Assembly: GCF_001758785.1 (NCBI RefSeq)
Contig: NZ_LROM01000082.1
Location: 111,918 to 175,917, forward strand
Direction of reading: 5' to 3'
From: Duganella phyllosphaerae
Lineage (GTDB): Bacteria; Pseudomonadota; Gammaproteobacteria; Burkholderiales; Burkholderiaceae_D
Length of the DNA: 64,000 nt
Below are positions 44,426-54,200 of the stretch, one piece after another. The notes under the pieces were generated by a model. The model had not been told where the DNA came from. It was given only the letters and a program-made list of their open reading frames with translations, and did no database searches. The position numbers were made by a program, and so were the translations under genes. Numbering within the stretch: position 1 is the first letter of the stretch; each line of letters begins with the position of its first letter.

Positions 44426-45517
44426 TCACGGTTTCTTATGCCGTATCATCCAGCGCGGGGCTTTAAAACGCACGATGCGCACATAAATCCAGATATAGCT
44501 GGCCATAAATACCAGGCAACAGCCCATTAACACCGGCGTGTTATTCCAGAACAGGGTGGCCGGTATCACTGCCGAGAGCGAGAACAGCCACAAATAAGGG
44601 GAAGTGAGCGAATTGCGGCGCACCAGCGCCCGCGCTTCCTTGCGCCCCACTGCCCATTGCACCACCCGCCGAAAGATCAGGCTATGCAAATGGATGCCAT
44701 CGGGTATGGCCGGGGATTTTCCGCGAACAAACATTCTGCGGTACACCGAGAACAGGGTTTCAAATGCGGGATAAATTAATAACAATGCCGCGTACCAGGT
44801 CGACACCTCGGGATTACGCATCACCAGCAACAAGGCCAGTTCTCCCAGCATGAAACCGATGAAATAAGCGCCGCCATCGCCGAGAAAGATCAGCCCTACC
44901 GGATAATTCCAGATCAGGAAACCGGCGGTGGCGCCGGCCACCATCAGCGCGGCCACCAGCACGAAAGTATCGCTCACTTGCAACGCCACATAGCCGAGCG
45001 AGAGCAACATGCAGATGCATACCACGCTGGCCAGGCCATTGAAGCCGTCGATGATGTTGACCGCGTTGGCGATGCCGGAGACCGCCAGCACCGTCAGCGG
45101 CAAGGTAAACCACCAGTGGCTCAGCGCCAGCACGGCAAACGGCCAGTCGATGCGGTCGATGCGGGCGTCGAGCAGGAAGAACCCGAGCCCGGCGGCAATC
45201 ATGGTCAGCAGCAGGCGCCGCGCCGGGCTCACCCGCCCCGTGTAATCCTCGATGATGCCGCCGGCGAACGCTACCGCCGAGCACAGCAACAAGCCTGCCA
45301 GCCATGCGCCCATGGTGGGCACGCGCCAGACGGAAATGGCGGAACTGAGCGCCACCGCCAGGAAAATCGACAATCCGCCGATGCGCGCCACCCGGTGCGC
45401 ATGCACTTTCTGCACGCCGGCCACGTCATCGAGCGCGGCCCCGTGCAGCCGCGATTCCTTGATTACCAACAAGGTCAGGAGCGCGGAAGCGATAAAGCTC
45501 AACAAGAAAGAAAACAT
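44426..45517 (-). CDS. WecA/MraY-type sugar-1-phosphate polyprenyl transferase (GT4)
   Basis: A 363-residue integral membrane protein with about ten helices. Key motifs: AHRVARIGGLSIFLAV near 40, AGGIIEDYTGRV near 90, NIIDGFNGLAS near 155, FLGDGGAYFIGF near 215, and the substrate-selecting PDGIHLHSLIFRR near 285. It transfers a sugar-1-phosphate to undecaprenyl phosphate to begin O-antigen or exopolysaccharide; the exact sugar is not known. It lies downstream of the rfb genes but with a 243-bp gap, so it is a separate unit. Confidence 0.9.
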   Translation of the reverse strand: MFSFLLSFIASALLTLLVIKESRLHGAALDDVAGVQKVHAHRVARIGGLSIFLAVALSSAISVWRVPTMGAWLAGLLLCSAVAFAGGIIEDYTGRVSPARRLLLTMIAAGLGFFLLDARIDRIDWPFAVLALSHWWFTLPLTVLAVSGIANAVNIIDGFNGLASVVCICMLLSLGYVALQVSDTFVLVAALMVAGATAGFLIWNYPVGLIFLGDGGAYFIGFMLGELALLLVMRNPEVSTWYAALLLIYPAFETLFSVYRRMFVRGKSPAIPDGIHLHSLIFRRVVQWAVGRKEARALVRRNSLTSPYLWLFSLSAVIPATLFWNNTPVLMGCCLVFMASYIWIYVRIVRFKAPRWMIRHKKP

Positions 45518-45734
45518 AGATGGTCCATGGTACCGAAGGCGCCTGCTACGTCCGACGTCCTGGTTGTCAGCACGTCAACGCGATTGTACCGGATCGCCGG
45601 TAGCCGTCGTGTATTGGTGGGGATCTATGCGCGCAGCAAGGGAGGGGGCGATGCGCGGCGCATAAAGGTGCGCCGCGATCTTAGCAGTGGAAAATCGGTA
45701 AAGCTTGCTTGCTTACCAATCGATACAAACTCGC

Positions 45735-45753
45735 CAAATTTGTAACATGTTAC
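45735..45753. promoter_or_regulatory. Overlapping palindromes past rfbD
   Basis: CAAATTTG (45735-45742) and the perfect 12-bp dyad GTAACATGTTAC (45742-45753) follow rfbD by about 10 bp and are in turn followed by a partial copy ATGTTACTG. This is AT-rich relative to its surroundings and upstream of the WecA-type gene, making it a candidate binding site (for example for the adjacent H-NS-like or an unknown regulator). No U-tract, so it is not an obvious terminator. Confidence 0.4.
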
Positions 45754-45760
45754 TGCGATG

Positions 45761-46621
45761 TTACTGGCCCATGCACAGGTGCAGGGCCTGCTTCCAGTCG
45801 GGCAGGTGGCAGAAGCGCGATACCAGGCGTTCGGACGACATCACTGAATATTGCGGACGGCGAGCCGGGGTCGGATATTCGGCGCTACCGATCGGCAGCA
45901 CGCGGCACGACAGGCCGGCAGCTTCGACGATGGCCTGGGTGAACTCGAACCAGGTGGTCTGGCCTTGTGCACTGAGGTGATACACACCGCTGTTCTGGCC
46001 CCACCACTCCGGACCGCCCTGCCGGGCTTGCGCCAGCACCAGGGCCGTGGTGTCGGCAATGGTGCGGCTCCAGGTCGGCGCGCCATGCTGGTCTGCCACA
46101 ACCTTCAATTCCTCGCGCTCGCTGGCCAGGCGCATCATGGTCAGCAGGAAGTTCTTGCCGCGCATGCCATACACCCAGCTGGTGCGGAAGATCAGGTGAT
46201 CGATGCCGGCGGCGGCAATCGCCTGTTCGCCGGCCAGCTTGCTGGCGCCATACACGTTGAGCGGGCCGGTGACATCGTCCTCGCCGCGCGGCTCGGGGTT
46301 GCTGCCATCGAACACGTAGTCGGTCGAATAATGCACCATGGCAGCGCCCAGCAATTTGGCTTCCTGCGCCATCAGGCCCGGTGCTTCGGCATTGACGCGA
46401 TACGCCAGTTCCGGCTCGCTCTCGGCCTTGTCCACGGCGGTGTAGGCGGCCGGGTTGACGATCAGTTGCGGACGCACGGTACGGATCACGTCGCGCACCT
46501 GGTCGAGGTTGGACAAGTCCATGACGTTGCGGTCGACTGCCACCACGTCGCCCAGGCCTTGCAGACTGCGCGCCAGCTCGTAACCGACCTGGCCGGTGCT
46601 GCCGGTCAGCAGGATCTTCAT
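45761..46621 (-). CDS. rfbD: dTDP-4-dehydrorhamnose reductase
   Basis: A 286-residue short-chain-type reductase making dTDP-L-rhamnose, last step. N-terminal GSTGQVGYELARSL Rossmann motif, VNPAAYTAVDKAESE near residue 60, catalytic YGASK near 128, and FRTSWVYG near 145. Start at 46621, overlapping the rfbC stop as ATGA; the long upstream frame is ignored. Fourth gene of rfbBACD. Confidence 0.96.
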   Translation of the reverse strand: MKILLTGSTGQVGYELARSLQGLGDVVAVDRNVMDLSNLDQVRDVIRTVRPQLIVNPAAYTAVDKAESEPELAYRVNAEAPGLMAQEAKLLGAAMVHYSTDYVFDGSNPEPRGEDDVTGPLNVYGASKLAGEQAIAAAGIDHLIFRTSWVYGMRGKNFLLTMMRLASEREELKVVADQHGAPTWSRTIADTTALVLAQARQGGPEWWGQNSGVYHLSAQGQTTWFEFTQAIVEAAGLSCRVLPIGSAEYPTPARRPQYSVMSSERLVSRFCHLPDWKQALHLCMGQ

Positions 46622-47163
46622 GCGAAGACCTCGGCGTCGGCCAGCAGCGCTGCTACCTGGTCCTTGCCCGACAACTGCGGTTCGCCGTCGAGCGGCCACT
46701 CGATGCCGATCGCCGGATCGTTCCACAGCACCGCGCGCTCGAATTCCGGCGCCCAGTAATCGGTGGTCTTGTAGAGGAACGACGCCACGTCGGACGTGAC
46801 CACGAAGCCGTGCGCGAAGCCGGCGGGTATCCACAACTGGCGCTTGTTCTCGGCCGACAGTTCGATACCGAACCACTGGCCGAAAGTTGGCGAGCTCTTA
46901 CGCAGATCGACGGCGACGTCGAACACCGCGCCTTCGGTCACGCGCACCAGCTTGCCCTGGGCTTGCTGAATCTGGTAATGCAGGCCGCGCAACACGCCCT
47001 TGGCCGAGCGCGAATGATTGTCTTGCACGAAAACCGGATCGACGCCCGACAATTCCTTGAAACGACGGGCGTTATAGCTTTCGAAAAAATAACCGCGGTC
47101 GTCGCCGAACACGCGTGGTTCAATCACCAGTACGCCTTCCAGCGGGGTAGTAATCACATTCAT
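46618..47163 (-). CDS. rfbC: dTDP-4-dehydrorhamnose 3,5-epimerase
   Basis: A 181-residue cupin epimerase of the dTDP-rhamnose path. Features: [17 protein letters not shown] near 15, [19 protein letters not shown] near 45-63, [11 protein letters not shown] near 87, and [11 protein letters not shown] near 112. Both ends overlap neighbours by four bases (ATGA), as in the whole operon. Confidence 0.97.
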   Translation of the reverse strand: MNVITTPLEGVLVIEPRVFGDDRGYFFESYNARRFKELSGVDPVFVQDNHSRSAKGVLRGLHYQIQQAQGKLVRVTEGAVFDVAVDLRKSSPTFGQWFGIELSAENKRQLWIPAGFAHGFVVTSDVASFLYKTTDYWAPEFERAVLWNDPAIGIEWPLDGEPQLSGKDQVAALLADAEVFA

Positions 47164-48068
47164 CGGGTAACAACCTTATCTTGCAAAATCTGCAGCAAAT
47201 ACTGGCCATAATTATTTTTCTTCAGCGGCTCGGCCAGCTTGCGTACCTGGTCGGCGGTGATATAGCCCTTGCGGTAGGCGATCTCTTCGGGGCACGCGAC
47301 TTTCAGGCCCTGGCGCTTTTCGATGGTGGCGATGAACTGCCCCGCTTCCAGCAGTGAGTCATGGGTGCCGGTATCGAGCCAGGCCATGCCACGTCCCATC
47401 ACTTCCACCTTGAGCTTGTTCTGCTCGAGGTAGACGCGGTTGACGTCGGTAATTTCCAGTTCACCGCGCGGCGACGGCTTGATGCTGGCGGCGATGTCGC
47501 ACACCTTGTTGTCGTAGAAATACAGGCCGGTGACCGCGTAGTTCGACTTTGGCTTGAGCGGCTTTTCCTCGATCGAGATGGCGGTGCGGCCGTCGTCGAA
47601 TTCCACCACGCCGTAACGCTCGGGATCCTGTACGTGGTAAGCGAACACGGTCGCGCCTTGCGGCTCGTCGTTGGCGCTGCGCAGCAAACCATCGAGATCG
47701 TTACCGTAATAAATGTTATCGCCGAGGATCAGCGCCGATGGCGCATCGCCGATGAATTCCCTGCCGATGATGAATGCTTGCGCCAGGCCGTCCGGCGATG
47801 GCTGTACCGCGTAGCTGAGCTTGATACCCCACTGGCTGCCATCGCCCAGCAGATCCTGGAAGCGCGGCGTGTCTTGCGGCGTCGAAATCAGCAGGATTTC
47901 GGTGATGCCAGCGAGCATCAACACGGTCAGTGGATGATAAATCATCGGCTTGTCGTAAATCGGCAGCAACTGCTTCGATACGGCCATCGTGACCGGGTAC
48001 AGACGGGTGCCGGAACCGCCCGCCAGGATAATGCCCTTGCGGTTCAGGGTATTGTTTACGGCGATCAT
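47160..48068 (-). CDS. rfbA: Glucose-1-phosphate thymidylyltransferase
   Basis: A 302-residue nucleotidyltransferase forming dTDP-glucose. The nucleotide-binding signature [17 protein letters not shown] is near residue 11, [17 protein letters not shown] follows, [11 protein letters not shown] is near 110, and [13 protein letters not shown] near 230. The start MIAVNN overlaps the rfbB stop by four bases; a shorter MET-less core would begin at NRKGIILAG. Second gene of rfbBACD. Confidence 0.97.
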   Translation of the reverse strand: MIAVNNTLNRKGIILAGGSGTRLYPVTMAVSKQLLPIYDKPMIYHPLTVLMLAGITEILLISTPQDTPRFQDLLGDGSQWGIKLSYAVQPSPDGLAQAFIIGREFIGDAPSALILGDNIYYGNDLDGLLRSANDEPQGATVFAYHVQDPERYGVVEFDDGRTAISIEEKPLKPKSNYAVTGLYFYDNKVCDIAASIKPSPRGELEITDVNRVYLEQNKLKVEVMGRGMAWLDTGTHDSLLEAGQFIATIEKRQGLKVACPEEIAYRKGYITADQVRKLAEPLKKNNYGQYLLQILQDKVVTR

Positions 48069-49138
48069 TGCTGGCCTTCGCGATTGAAGTAGTTGGTTTC
48101 CACCCAGTTGGCATAGCTGCCCGACTGCACGTCGGTGACCCAGGCCTGGTTGTCCAGGTACCATTGCACGGTCTTGGCGATACCGGTCTCGAAGGTCTCG
48201 GCCGGCTTCCAGCCCAGTTCGCGCTCGAGTTTGCGGGCATCGATGGCGTAGCGGCGGTCGTGGCCCGGACGGTCTTTGACATAGGTGATCTGGGCGCGGT
48301 AGCTGCTGCCGTCGGCCTTCGGCTTTTGCTTGTCGAGCATGTCGCACAAGGTGTTGACCACGTCGAGGTTGGCCATTTCATTCCAGCCGCCCACGTTGTA
48401 GGTCTCGCCCAGGCGGCCGGCTTCCAGCACGCGGCGGATTGCCGCGCAGTGGTCGCTCACGTACAGCCAGTCGCGCACCTGCTGGCCGTCGCCGTAGATC
48501 GGCAGCGGTTTGCCGGCCTGGGCGTTGGCGATGATCAGCGGGATCAGCTTTTCCGGGAAATGGTACGGACCGTAGTTGTTCGAGCAGTTGGTGGTCACCA
48601 CCGGCAGGCCGTAGGTGTGGAAGTACGAGCGCACCAGGTGATCCGAGGCGGCTTTCGATGCCGAATACGGGCTGTTGGGCGCAAACGCGGTGGTTTCGGT
48701 AAACGGCGCATCGTCCGGGCCCAGCGTGCCATACACCTCGTCGGTGGACACGTGCAGGAAGCGGAACGACGCTTTTTCTGCGTCCGGCAGCGCCGACCAG
48801 TAAGCGCGTGCGGCTTCCAGCAGGCTGAAGGTGCCGTTGATATTGGTGTTGATGAATTCGCCAGGACCCACGATCGAACGATCGACGTGGCTCTCGGCGG
48901 CGAAGTGCACCACCGCGCGTGGCTTGTGTTCCTGGAACAGCGCCAGTACCTGGGCCTGGTCGCAGATGTCGCCGCGCACGAAGATGTGGCGCGCATCCTG
49001 TTTCAGGGTCGCCAGGTTATTGAGGTTGCCGGCATACGTGAGCTTGTCGAAGTTGATCACTGGCTCATCGGACTGGGCCAGCCAGTCGAGGACAAAATTC
49101 GAACCGATGAAACCGGCACCACCTGTAACAAAAATCAT
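48065..49138 (-). CDS. rfbB: dTDP-glucose 4,6-dehydratase
   Basis: A 357-residue extended SDR enzyme, second step of dTDP-rhamnose synthesis. NAD-binding [15 protein letters not shown] near 7-20, [12 protein letters not shown] near 80, TDEVYGTLG near 135, catalytic [15 protein letters not shown] near 160-175, [18 protein letters not shown] near 190. First gene of rfbBACD; all three downstream junctions overlap by ATGA, giving a tightly coupled four-gene operon. Confidence 0.97.
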   Translation of the reverse strand: MIFVTGGAGFIGSNFVLDWLAQSDEPVINFDKLTYAGNLNNLATLKQDARHIFVRGDICDQAQVLALFQEHKPRAVVHFAAESHVDRSIVGPGEFINTNINGTFSLLEAARAYWSALPDAEKASFRFLHVSTDEVYGTLGPDDAPFTETTAFAPNSPYSASKAASDHLVRSYFHTYGLPVVTTNCSNNYGPYHFPEKLIPLIIANAQAGKPLPIYGDGQQVRDWLYVSDHCAAIRRVLEAGRLGETYNVGGWNEMANLDVVNTLCDMLDKQKPKADGSSYRAQITYVKDRPGHDRRYAIDARKLERELGWKPAETFETGIAKTVQWYLDNQAWVTDVQSGSYANWVETNYFNREGQQ

Positions 49139-49279
49139 TTAGTATCCTGCGGCAAGCGTTAGTTAATATTAGGCGATATTTTATGTGAAACTACCGTGCT
49201 GATGGGCAAAAATCGACATCGTGCCCTGATTTCCCCGTTATTTTCAAATGTCCAAACAACGATTCCGTGAGTATTTAAT

Positions 49280-50158
49280 ATGAAAACCTATGTCATCGGG
49301 GATCTGCAAGGCTGCCACGAGCAAGCCTTGTCCATGCTCGACCGCATCCGCGCGCACGCGGCCGAATGCGGTGACATGAAACCTGCCATCCTGTTTGCCG
49401 GCGACCTGATCAACCGGGGCCCCGACTCGCTGGCCACCCTACGCCACGTGCGCCAACTGGCGCTGGCCAGCGACGGTCGCATCGACAGTGTGCTGGGCAA
49501 CCATGATCTGCACCTGCTGGCGGTGGCCCATGGCATCCGCGCTGAGCACAAGTCCGACACCCTGTCGGCAATTCTGACCGCCCCCGACCGAGACGAACTG
49601 ATCGACTGGGTGCGGCGCCGGCCGCTGGCGATTGGCGTCCATGCCGCCGGTTGCCAGCACGTCCTGGTCCACGCTGGATTGTTGCCACAATGGAACCCTG
49701 AGCAAGCCCTGGCGCTGGCCGACGAGGTGCACGCCATGTTGCGCGGTCCCGATAACGAATTTGCAGCATTCCTGGCACAGATGTACGGCAATGAACCGGC
49801 GCACTGGTCGGACCGCTTGCAAGGCGCCGACCGCCTGCGCTGCATCATCAACGCCATGACACGGCTGCGGTTTTGCGATGCCGATGGCGTAATGGACTTC
49901 AAGATGAAGGAAAGCGGCAAGGCCGACCCGTCGTCCGGGCTGATGCCGTGGTTCGAGGTGCCGGGCCGCCAGAGCGCAAACGCCACCGTGGTGTTCGGCC
50001 ACTGGTCGGCGCTGGGGCTGACGGTGCGGCCCGACCTGATCGGCCTCGACAGCGGTTGCGTATGGGGCGGGCAATTATCTGCCATGTGCCTGGAAGACCG
50101 CAGCTTGCTGCAAGTGCAATGTCCGCAGTTCCAGGAGCCAGGCAAGAAGAAAGCCTAG
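49280..50158 (+). CDS. apaH: Symmetrical bis(5'-nucleosyl)-tetraphosphatase (ApaH)
   Basis: A 292-residue metallophosphatase hydrolysing Ap4A to ADP. Motifs [10 protein letters not shown] near residue 7, [12 protein letters not shown] near 40, [12 protein letters not shown] near 73, and [11 protein letters not shown] near 240. It also removes Np4 caps from RNA in enterobacteria. It is divergent from rfbB with 141 bp between, and convergent with the plsC-type gene; the stops of the two genes fall in adjacent 14-bp repeats. Confidence 0.95.
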   Translation: MKTYVIGDLQGCHEQALSMLDRIRAHAAECGDMKPAILFAGDLINRGPDSLATLRHVRQLALASDGRIDSVLGNHDLHLLAVAHGIRAEHKSDTLSAILTAPDRDELIDWVRRRPLAIGVHAAGCQHVLVHAGLLPQWNPEQALALADEVHAMLRGPDNEFAAFLAQMYGNEPAHWSDRLQGADRLRCIINAMTRLRFCDADGVMDFKMKESGKADPSSGLMPWFEVPGRQSANATVVFGHWSALGLTVRPDLIGLDSGCVWGGQLSAMCLEDRSLLQVQCPQFQEPGKKKA

Positions 50159-50176
50159 TGCAAAGAAAGCCTAGTG
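50147..50176. repeat. 14-bp direct repeat carrying two stop codons
   Basis: AAGAAAGCCTAGTG occurs at 50147-50160 and again at 50163-50176 (period 16). The CTAG in the first copy ends apaH on the plus strand; the second copy contains the TAG of the convergent acyltransferase on the minus strand. The repeat probably arose by slippage at the gene junction. No hairpin or U-tract is seen. Confidence 0.8.
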
Positions 50177-50935
50177 AACGCCGGCGGATACGCCCAGGGC
50201 GGCAGCGACGGCCTGTTGCGCCACCTCGGCCAGTTCGCGCCGGTGGGCGCCCGTGGTAGCGATGGCGGGCATGATGGCCACCCGCGCCGTCACCGGCGGG
50301 CCGTCCAGGATCGCCACGATGCTCTGGGCAAACGTCATCTCGCCGATGAAATCGACCGCATGGTGCAGCGCGCCCTTGGCATCGACGTAACGCAGCGCGA
50401 ACGGCTGCACCGGCACGCCGGCGTCGATCGCCGCTTCGAACAGGTTCGCGTGGAACGGCAGCAACTCGCCCTGCGAGGCGGTGGTGCCCTCGGGGAAGAA
50501 CGCCACGCGTTCGCCGCGCTGCAAGGTCGCCACCAGTCCTTCGAAAATCAGGCGCAAGTCGCGCCGATTGCCACGCGCAATAAACACCGTGCCGGCTTTT
50601 TGCGCCAGCCAGCCGGCCAGCGGCCACGACCGGATTTCGGCCTTGGCCACGAAATGGCTCGGATACAGGCTGTGGATGACGAAAATATCGAGCCACGACA
50701 CATGGTTCGATACCACCATCGCCTGCGCCAGCACCGGCGCTGGCGCACCCGATAACGCGCCGCCATCCTGCGCCACCGTCACATTGCAGAGCAACAGCAA
50801 CTTGCGCGACCAGCGGCGAATCTGACCGTTGCGCCGCTCCTGCCCCAGCCACGGGAACACGACAGCGCAAATCGCCATGCCTTGCAGCACGTGCAACAGC
50901 ACGCGCGCCAGGCGCAACATCGTCGACAGCTTCAT
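50171..50935 (-). CDS. plsC: PlsC-type acyltransferase (HX4D form)
   Basis: A 254-residue lysophosphatidic-acid-type acyltransferase: one membrane segment (LLHVLQGMAICAVVFPWLG), catalytic VSNHVSWLDIFVI (HX4D) near residue 77, GTVFIARGNRRDL near 118, and FFPEGTTASQG near 148. Likely makes phosphatidic acid or acylates a specialised lipid. It begins 4 bp after the pyrX stop, so it is the last gene of the yqgE-ruvX-pyrRBX run. Confidence 0.9.
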   Translation of the reverse strand: MKLSTMLRLARVLLHVLQGMAICAVVFPWLGQERRNGQIRRWSRKLLLLCNVTVAQDGGALSGAPAPVLAQAMVVSNHVSWLDIFVIHSLYPSHFVAKAEIRSWPLAGWLAQKAGTVFIARGNRRDLRLIFEGLVATLQRGERVAFFPEGTTASQGELLPFHANLFEAAIDAGVPVQPFALRYVDAKGALHHAVDFIGEMTFAQSIVAILDGPPVTARVAIMPAIATTGAHRRELAEVAQQAVAAALGVSAGVH

Positions 50936-50939
50936 GCCA

Positions 50940-52256
50940 TCAAGAACGCTGGAACGCGACGTGACCCGCCACGATGGTGGTGCGCACCTGCCCGGCCAGG
51001 TTGTAGCCGAGGAAAGGCGTGTGCTTGCCCTGGCTGGCCAGGGCCGAGGCTTCCACCGTCCAGTGTGCTTCGGGATCGAACACCACCACGTCGGCCACCG
51101 CGCCGACCGACAAGGTACCGGCTGCCAGCCCGGCCACGCGGGCCGGCTCGGACGTGATGCGCGCGATCGCGCGCGCCAAAGGACGGGTATCGCCAGTATT
51201 TTGCTGGGCCGCGTAGTCGGTGGCCCATTTCAGGCTCAGTGACAGCAGCAGTTCCAGGCCGGTGGCGCCAGGCGAGGCTTCGCCGAAGGGCAGCAGTTTT
51301 TCGTCGTCGTCGACCGGCGTGTGGTCCGAGCACAGCGCGTCGATGGTGCCGTCGAGCAGGCCCAGGCGGATCGCGTCGCGGTCGCGCTGGCTGCGGAATG
51401 GCGGCGTCATGCGGGCATTGGAGTCGAAGAAGCCGATGTCGGCGTCGGTCATGTGCACGTGGTGGGCGCCGACGTCGCAGGTGACCGGCAGGCCTTCGGC
51501 CTTGGCGCCACGGATCAGCTCCAGGCCGGCAGCCGACGAAATACGGCACAGGTGCACACGGGCGCCGGTGGCGCGCATCAGCTCAAAAATCGTGTGCAGG
51601 GCAATGGTCTCGGACATGACCGGCACGCCGGACAGCCCCAGGCGCGAGGCCAGCGGGCCGCTGGCAGCGATGCCGCTGCGGCCGATGTGCGCATCCTGCG
51701 GGCGCAGCCACACGGTAAAGCCGAACGTGGCCGCGTATTGCAGCGCGCGCAACAGCACGTTGGTGTCTTCGATCGGTTCCTCGGCCTGCGAGAAGCCGAT
51801 GCAACCCGATTCGGTCAGCTCGGCCATCTCGGTCAGCGCCTTGCCTTTCAGGCCCATGGTCAGTGCGCCCAGCGGATGCACGTGAGCCTGGTTCAGCGAA
51901 CGGGCCCGATGTTTCAGCATTTCCACCAAACCGGGTTCGTCGAGCACCGGGTCGGTATCGGGCGGGCACACCAGGCTGGTCACGCCGCCTTGCATGGCGG
52001 CCTGCATTTCCGAGTCCAGCGTAGCCTTGTACTCGTAACCCGGTTCGCGCAGGCGCGTGGCCAGGTCCACCAGGCCAGGGGCCACGACCAGGCCGGCAGC
52101 GTCGATGGTGTGGTCGGCGGTAAAGCCCACAGGTGCTGTGCCGATGGCGGCGATCTTGCCATCGACAATGTAGACGTCGTGCCGGCCATCGATGCCGTTG
52201 GCCGGGTCGATCAACTGGCCGTTCTTGATAATGATTTTGTTCATACTTGCGTTCAT
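50940..52256 (-). CDS. pyrX: Dihydroorotase homologue PyrX/PyrC' (probably non-catalytic)
   Basis: A 438-residue amidohydrolase-fold protein of the class I dihydroorotase group. At the first metal site, where active enzymes have DxHxHxREPG, it reads [10 protein letters not shown] near residue 67, so both histidines are gone; SDHTP near 315 remains. In Pseudomonas the equivalent PyrC' is inactive but required to assemble the PyrB dodecamer. Order pyrR-pyrB-pyrX is the same. The ATG at 52256 overlaps the pyrB stop (ATGA); ATG at 52244 is the alternative. An active pyrC should be elsewhere in the genome. Confidence 0.9.
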   Translation of the reverse strand: MNASMNKIIIKNGQLIDPANGIDGRHDVYIVDGKIAAIGTAPVGFTADHTIDAAGLVVAPGLVDLATRLREPGYEYKATLDSEMQAAMQGGVTSLVCPPDTDPVLDEPGLVEMLKHRARSLNQAHVHPLGALTMGLKGKALTEMAELTESGCIGFSQAEEPIEDTNVLLRALQYAATFGFTVWLRPQDAHIGRSGIAASGPLASRLGLSGVPVMSETIALHTIFELMRATGARVHLCRISSAAGLELIRGAKAEGLPVTCDVGAHHVHMTDADIGFFDSNARMTPPFRSQRDRDAIRLGLLDGTIDALCSDHTPVDDDEKLLPFGEASPGATGLELLLSLSLKWATDYAAQQNTGDTRPLARAIARITSEPARVAGLAAGTLSVGAVADVVVFDPEAHWTVEASALASQGKHTPFLGYNLAGQVRTTIVAGHVAFQRS

Positions 52257-53218
52257 CCCTGCGTACCTGCCACGATGCTCATCACCGCCATGCGGACGGC
52301 GATCCCGAAAGTTACCTGCGGCAAAATCACCGCTTGTGCGCCATCGGCCACGGCCGAATCGATTTCCACGCCCCGGTTCATCGGACCGGGGTGCATCACG
52401 ATGGCGTCGGGCTTGGCCAGCGCCAGGCGCTCGGGCGTCAGGCCATAGCTCTTGAAGTATTCCTGCGCCGATGGCAGCAGCGCGCCGCTCATGCGCTCGT
52501 TTTGCAGGCGCAGCATGATGATCACGTCGACATCCTTCAGGCCCTCATCCATGTTGGTGAAGGTGCGCACGCCCATCTGCTCGAGGCCGCCCGGCAGCAA
52601 GGTATGCGGGCCGATCGCGCGCACTTCCGGCACGCCCAGCGTGGTCAGGGCGTGAATATCGGAACGGGCCACCCGGCTGTGCAGGATGTCGCCGACGATG
52701 GCCACGCGCAGATTCGTGAAATCTTTCTTGTAGTGGCGGATCGTGTACATGTCCAGCAAGCCCTGGGTCGGGTGGGCATGGCGGCCGTCACCGGCGTTGA
52801 CCACGTGCACGTGCGACTGCTTGGTTTCCATCAGGTGCTTGGCGATCAGGTACGGCGCGCCCGACTGCGCGTGGCGCACCACGAACATGTCGGCATGCAT
52901 GGCCGACAGGTTGTCGATGGTATCGAGCAGCGACTCGCCCTTGCTGGCCGACGACGCCTGGATGTTCAGGTTGATCACGTCGGCCGACAAGCGCTTGGCG
53001 GCGATCTCGAAGGTGGTGCGGGTGCGCGTGGAGTTCTCGAAGAACAGGTTGAACACCGATTTGCCGCGCATCAGCGGCACTTTTTTCACATCGCGGTCGG
53101 AAATGCCGACGAACGACGACGCAGTATCGAGGATGTGATTGAGGATGGACTTGGGCAGTCCCTCGATCGACAGCAGGTGCTGCAGTTCGCCGTGTTTGTT
53201 CAGTTGCGGATTGAGCAT
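52253..53218 (-). CDS. pyrB: Aspartate carbamoyltransferase catalytic subunit
   Basis: A 321-residue transcarbamylase, second step of pyrimidine synthesis. Carbamoyl-phosphate site [13 protein letters not shown] near residue 60, [24 protein letters not shown] near 140, and the aspartate loop [11 protein letters not shown] near 290. No pyrI regulatory chain is adjacent; with PyrX downstream, a PyrB-PyrX complex is expected. Coupled to pyrX through a 4-base overlap. Confidence 0.97.
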   Translation of the reverse strand: MLNPQLNKHGELQHLLSIEGLPKSILNHILDTASSFVGISDRDVKKVPLMRGKSVFNLFFENSTRTRTTFEIAAKRLSADVINLNIQASSASKGESLLDTIDNLSAMHADMFVVRHAQSGAPYLIAKHLMETKQSHVHVVNAGDGRHAHPTQGLLDMYTIRHYKKDFTNLRVAIVGDILHSRVARSDIHALTTLGVPEVRAIGPHTLLPGGLEQMGVRTFTNMDEGLKDVDVIIMLRLQNERMSGALLPSAQEYFKSYGLTPERLALAKPDAIVMHPGPMNRGVEIDSAVADGAQAVILPQVTFGIAVRMAVMSIVAGTQG

Positions 53219-53232
53219 GGTGGTTGGGCGCG

Positions 53233-53268
53233 GAGTTGAGCGTAGAGTTGAGCGTAGAGTTATGCGTG
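53233..53268. repeat. 12-bp tandem repeat between pyrR and pyrB
   Basis: Two exact copies of GAGTTGAGCGTA (53233-53244, 53245-53256) and a diverged third (53257-53268) lie in the 41-bp gap between pyrR and pyrB, the third containing the pyrR stop. The copy number could vary by slippage and change the pyrR-pyrB spacing. Whether it affects expression is unknown. Confidence 0.75.
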
Positions 53269-53775
53269 ATCGATGGTGAGCGTGAATTGTCCGTCGTCGG
53301 CGCGCTTGAGGACCAGCGCCTGCCCTTTTTGCACGGTGACGTGCGCCGCCACGAAATCGGCCGCGACCGGCAGCTGCCGCTCACCGCGATCGACCAGGGC
53401 CGCGAGCATGATGCGCGCCGGGCGGCCGTAATCGAACAGCTCGTTAATTGCAGCGCGCGTGGTGCGGCCCGTGTACAGCACGTCATCGACCAGCAGGATG
53501 TTGGCCGCAGCCACATCGAACGTGATGTTGGTGGGCTTGACCTCGGCCGGCAGACCCTTCTTGGCATAGTCGTCGCGGTAGAACGAGACGTCGAGCACGC
53601 CGCAGCGGTCGGACAGGCCGAGGTCGGCTGCCAGGCGTTCGGCGATCCAGGCGCCGCCGGAGTGGATGCCGACGATGGCGACATCGGCCACGCCGGCCAG
53701 GCCGGCCTGGACGTCCGCCAGCAGCGTCGCGTACAGCGCTTCGGCATCGAGTTGGTTGGGGTTTGTTGTAGGCAT
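53260..53775 (-). CDS. pyrR: PyrR bifunctional regulator / uracil phosphoribosyltransferase-like
   Basis: A 171-residue type I phosphoribosyltransferase. The PRPP loop [25 protein letters not shown] is near residue 92-116, and [17 protein letters not shown] near 35. PyrR proteins bind pyr mRNA or have UPRT activity; in pseudomonads it acts with pyr genes. Start ATG 53775 is 2 bp after the ruvX stop. It is first of the pyrR-pyrB-pyrX set. Confidence 0.93.
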   Translation of the reverse strand: MPTTNPNQLDAEALYATLLADVQAGLAGVADVAIVGIHSGGAWIAERLAADLGLSDRCGVLDVSFYRDDYAKKGLPAEVKPTNITFDVAAANILLVDDVLYTGRTTRAAINELFDYGRPARIMLAALVDRGERQLPVAADFVAAHVTVQKGQALVLKRADDGQFTLTIDHA

Positions 53776-53777
53776 AG

Positions 53778-54176
53778 TCAAGGGCGTGAAAAATGAGCGT
53801 CGAAATATTGTTGCAAGATGATGGCAGCGGCGCGGTCGTCGATCACCTCGCCGCGCTTGGCGCTGATCACGGCCGAGGTATAGCGTTCGTCGACCAGTTC
53901 TACCGGCAAATTGAAACGGCCGTGCAGCTGGTTGGCGAACTTGCGCGCGCGCGCCGTCATGTCGTGAGAGGTGCCGTCCGGGTGCATCGGCAGGCCGACG
54001 ACCAGCAGCGTGGGCTGCCACTCGTCGAGCAGGGTTTGAATTGCAGCAAAGCGGGTGGCATTGTCGATGGCGGCAATGACTTTTACGGGCGTGGCCTGGC
54101 GGATCAGAGTATTGCCCATGGCCACACCGATGCGCTTGACGCCGAAGTCGAAGGCAAAGATGGTATCCGCGCTCAC
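53778..54176 (-). CDS. ruvX: Holliday junction resolvase-like RuvX/YqgF
   Basis: A 132-residue RNase H-fold protein. Acidic motif FAFDFGVKRIGVAMGN near residue 8, LVVGLPMHPDGT near 57, FNLPVELVDERYTSAVI near 92, and DDRAAAIILQQYFD near 113 give the catalytic acidic set. YqgF is implicated in 16S rRNA 5' end processing and anti-termination. Located after yqgE (24 bp) as in many proteobacteria. Confidence 0.93.
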   Translation of the reverse strand: MSADTIFAFDFGVKRIGVAMGNTLIRQATPVKVIAAIDNATRFAAIQTLLDEWQPTLLVVGLPMHPDGTSHDMTARARKFANQLHGRFNLPVELVDERYTSAVISAKRGEVIDDRAAAIILQQYFDAHFSRP

Positions 54177-54200
54177 CGGGAAGTCACCGTGTACAGCGCT

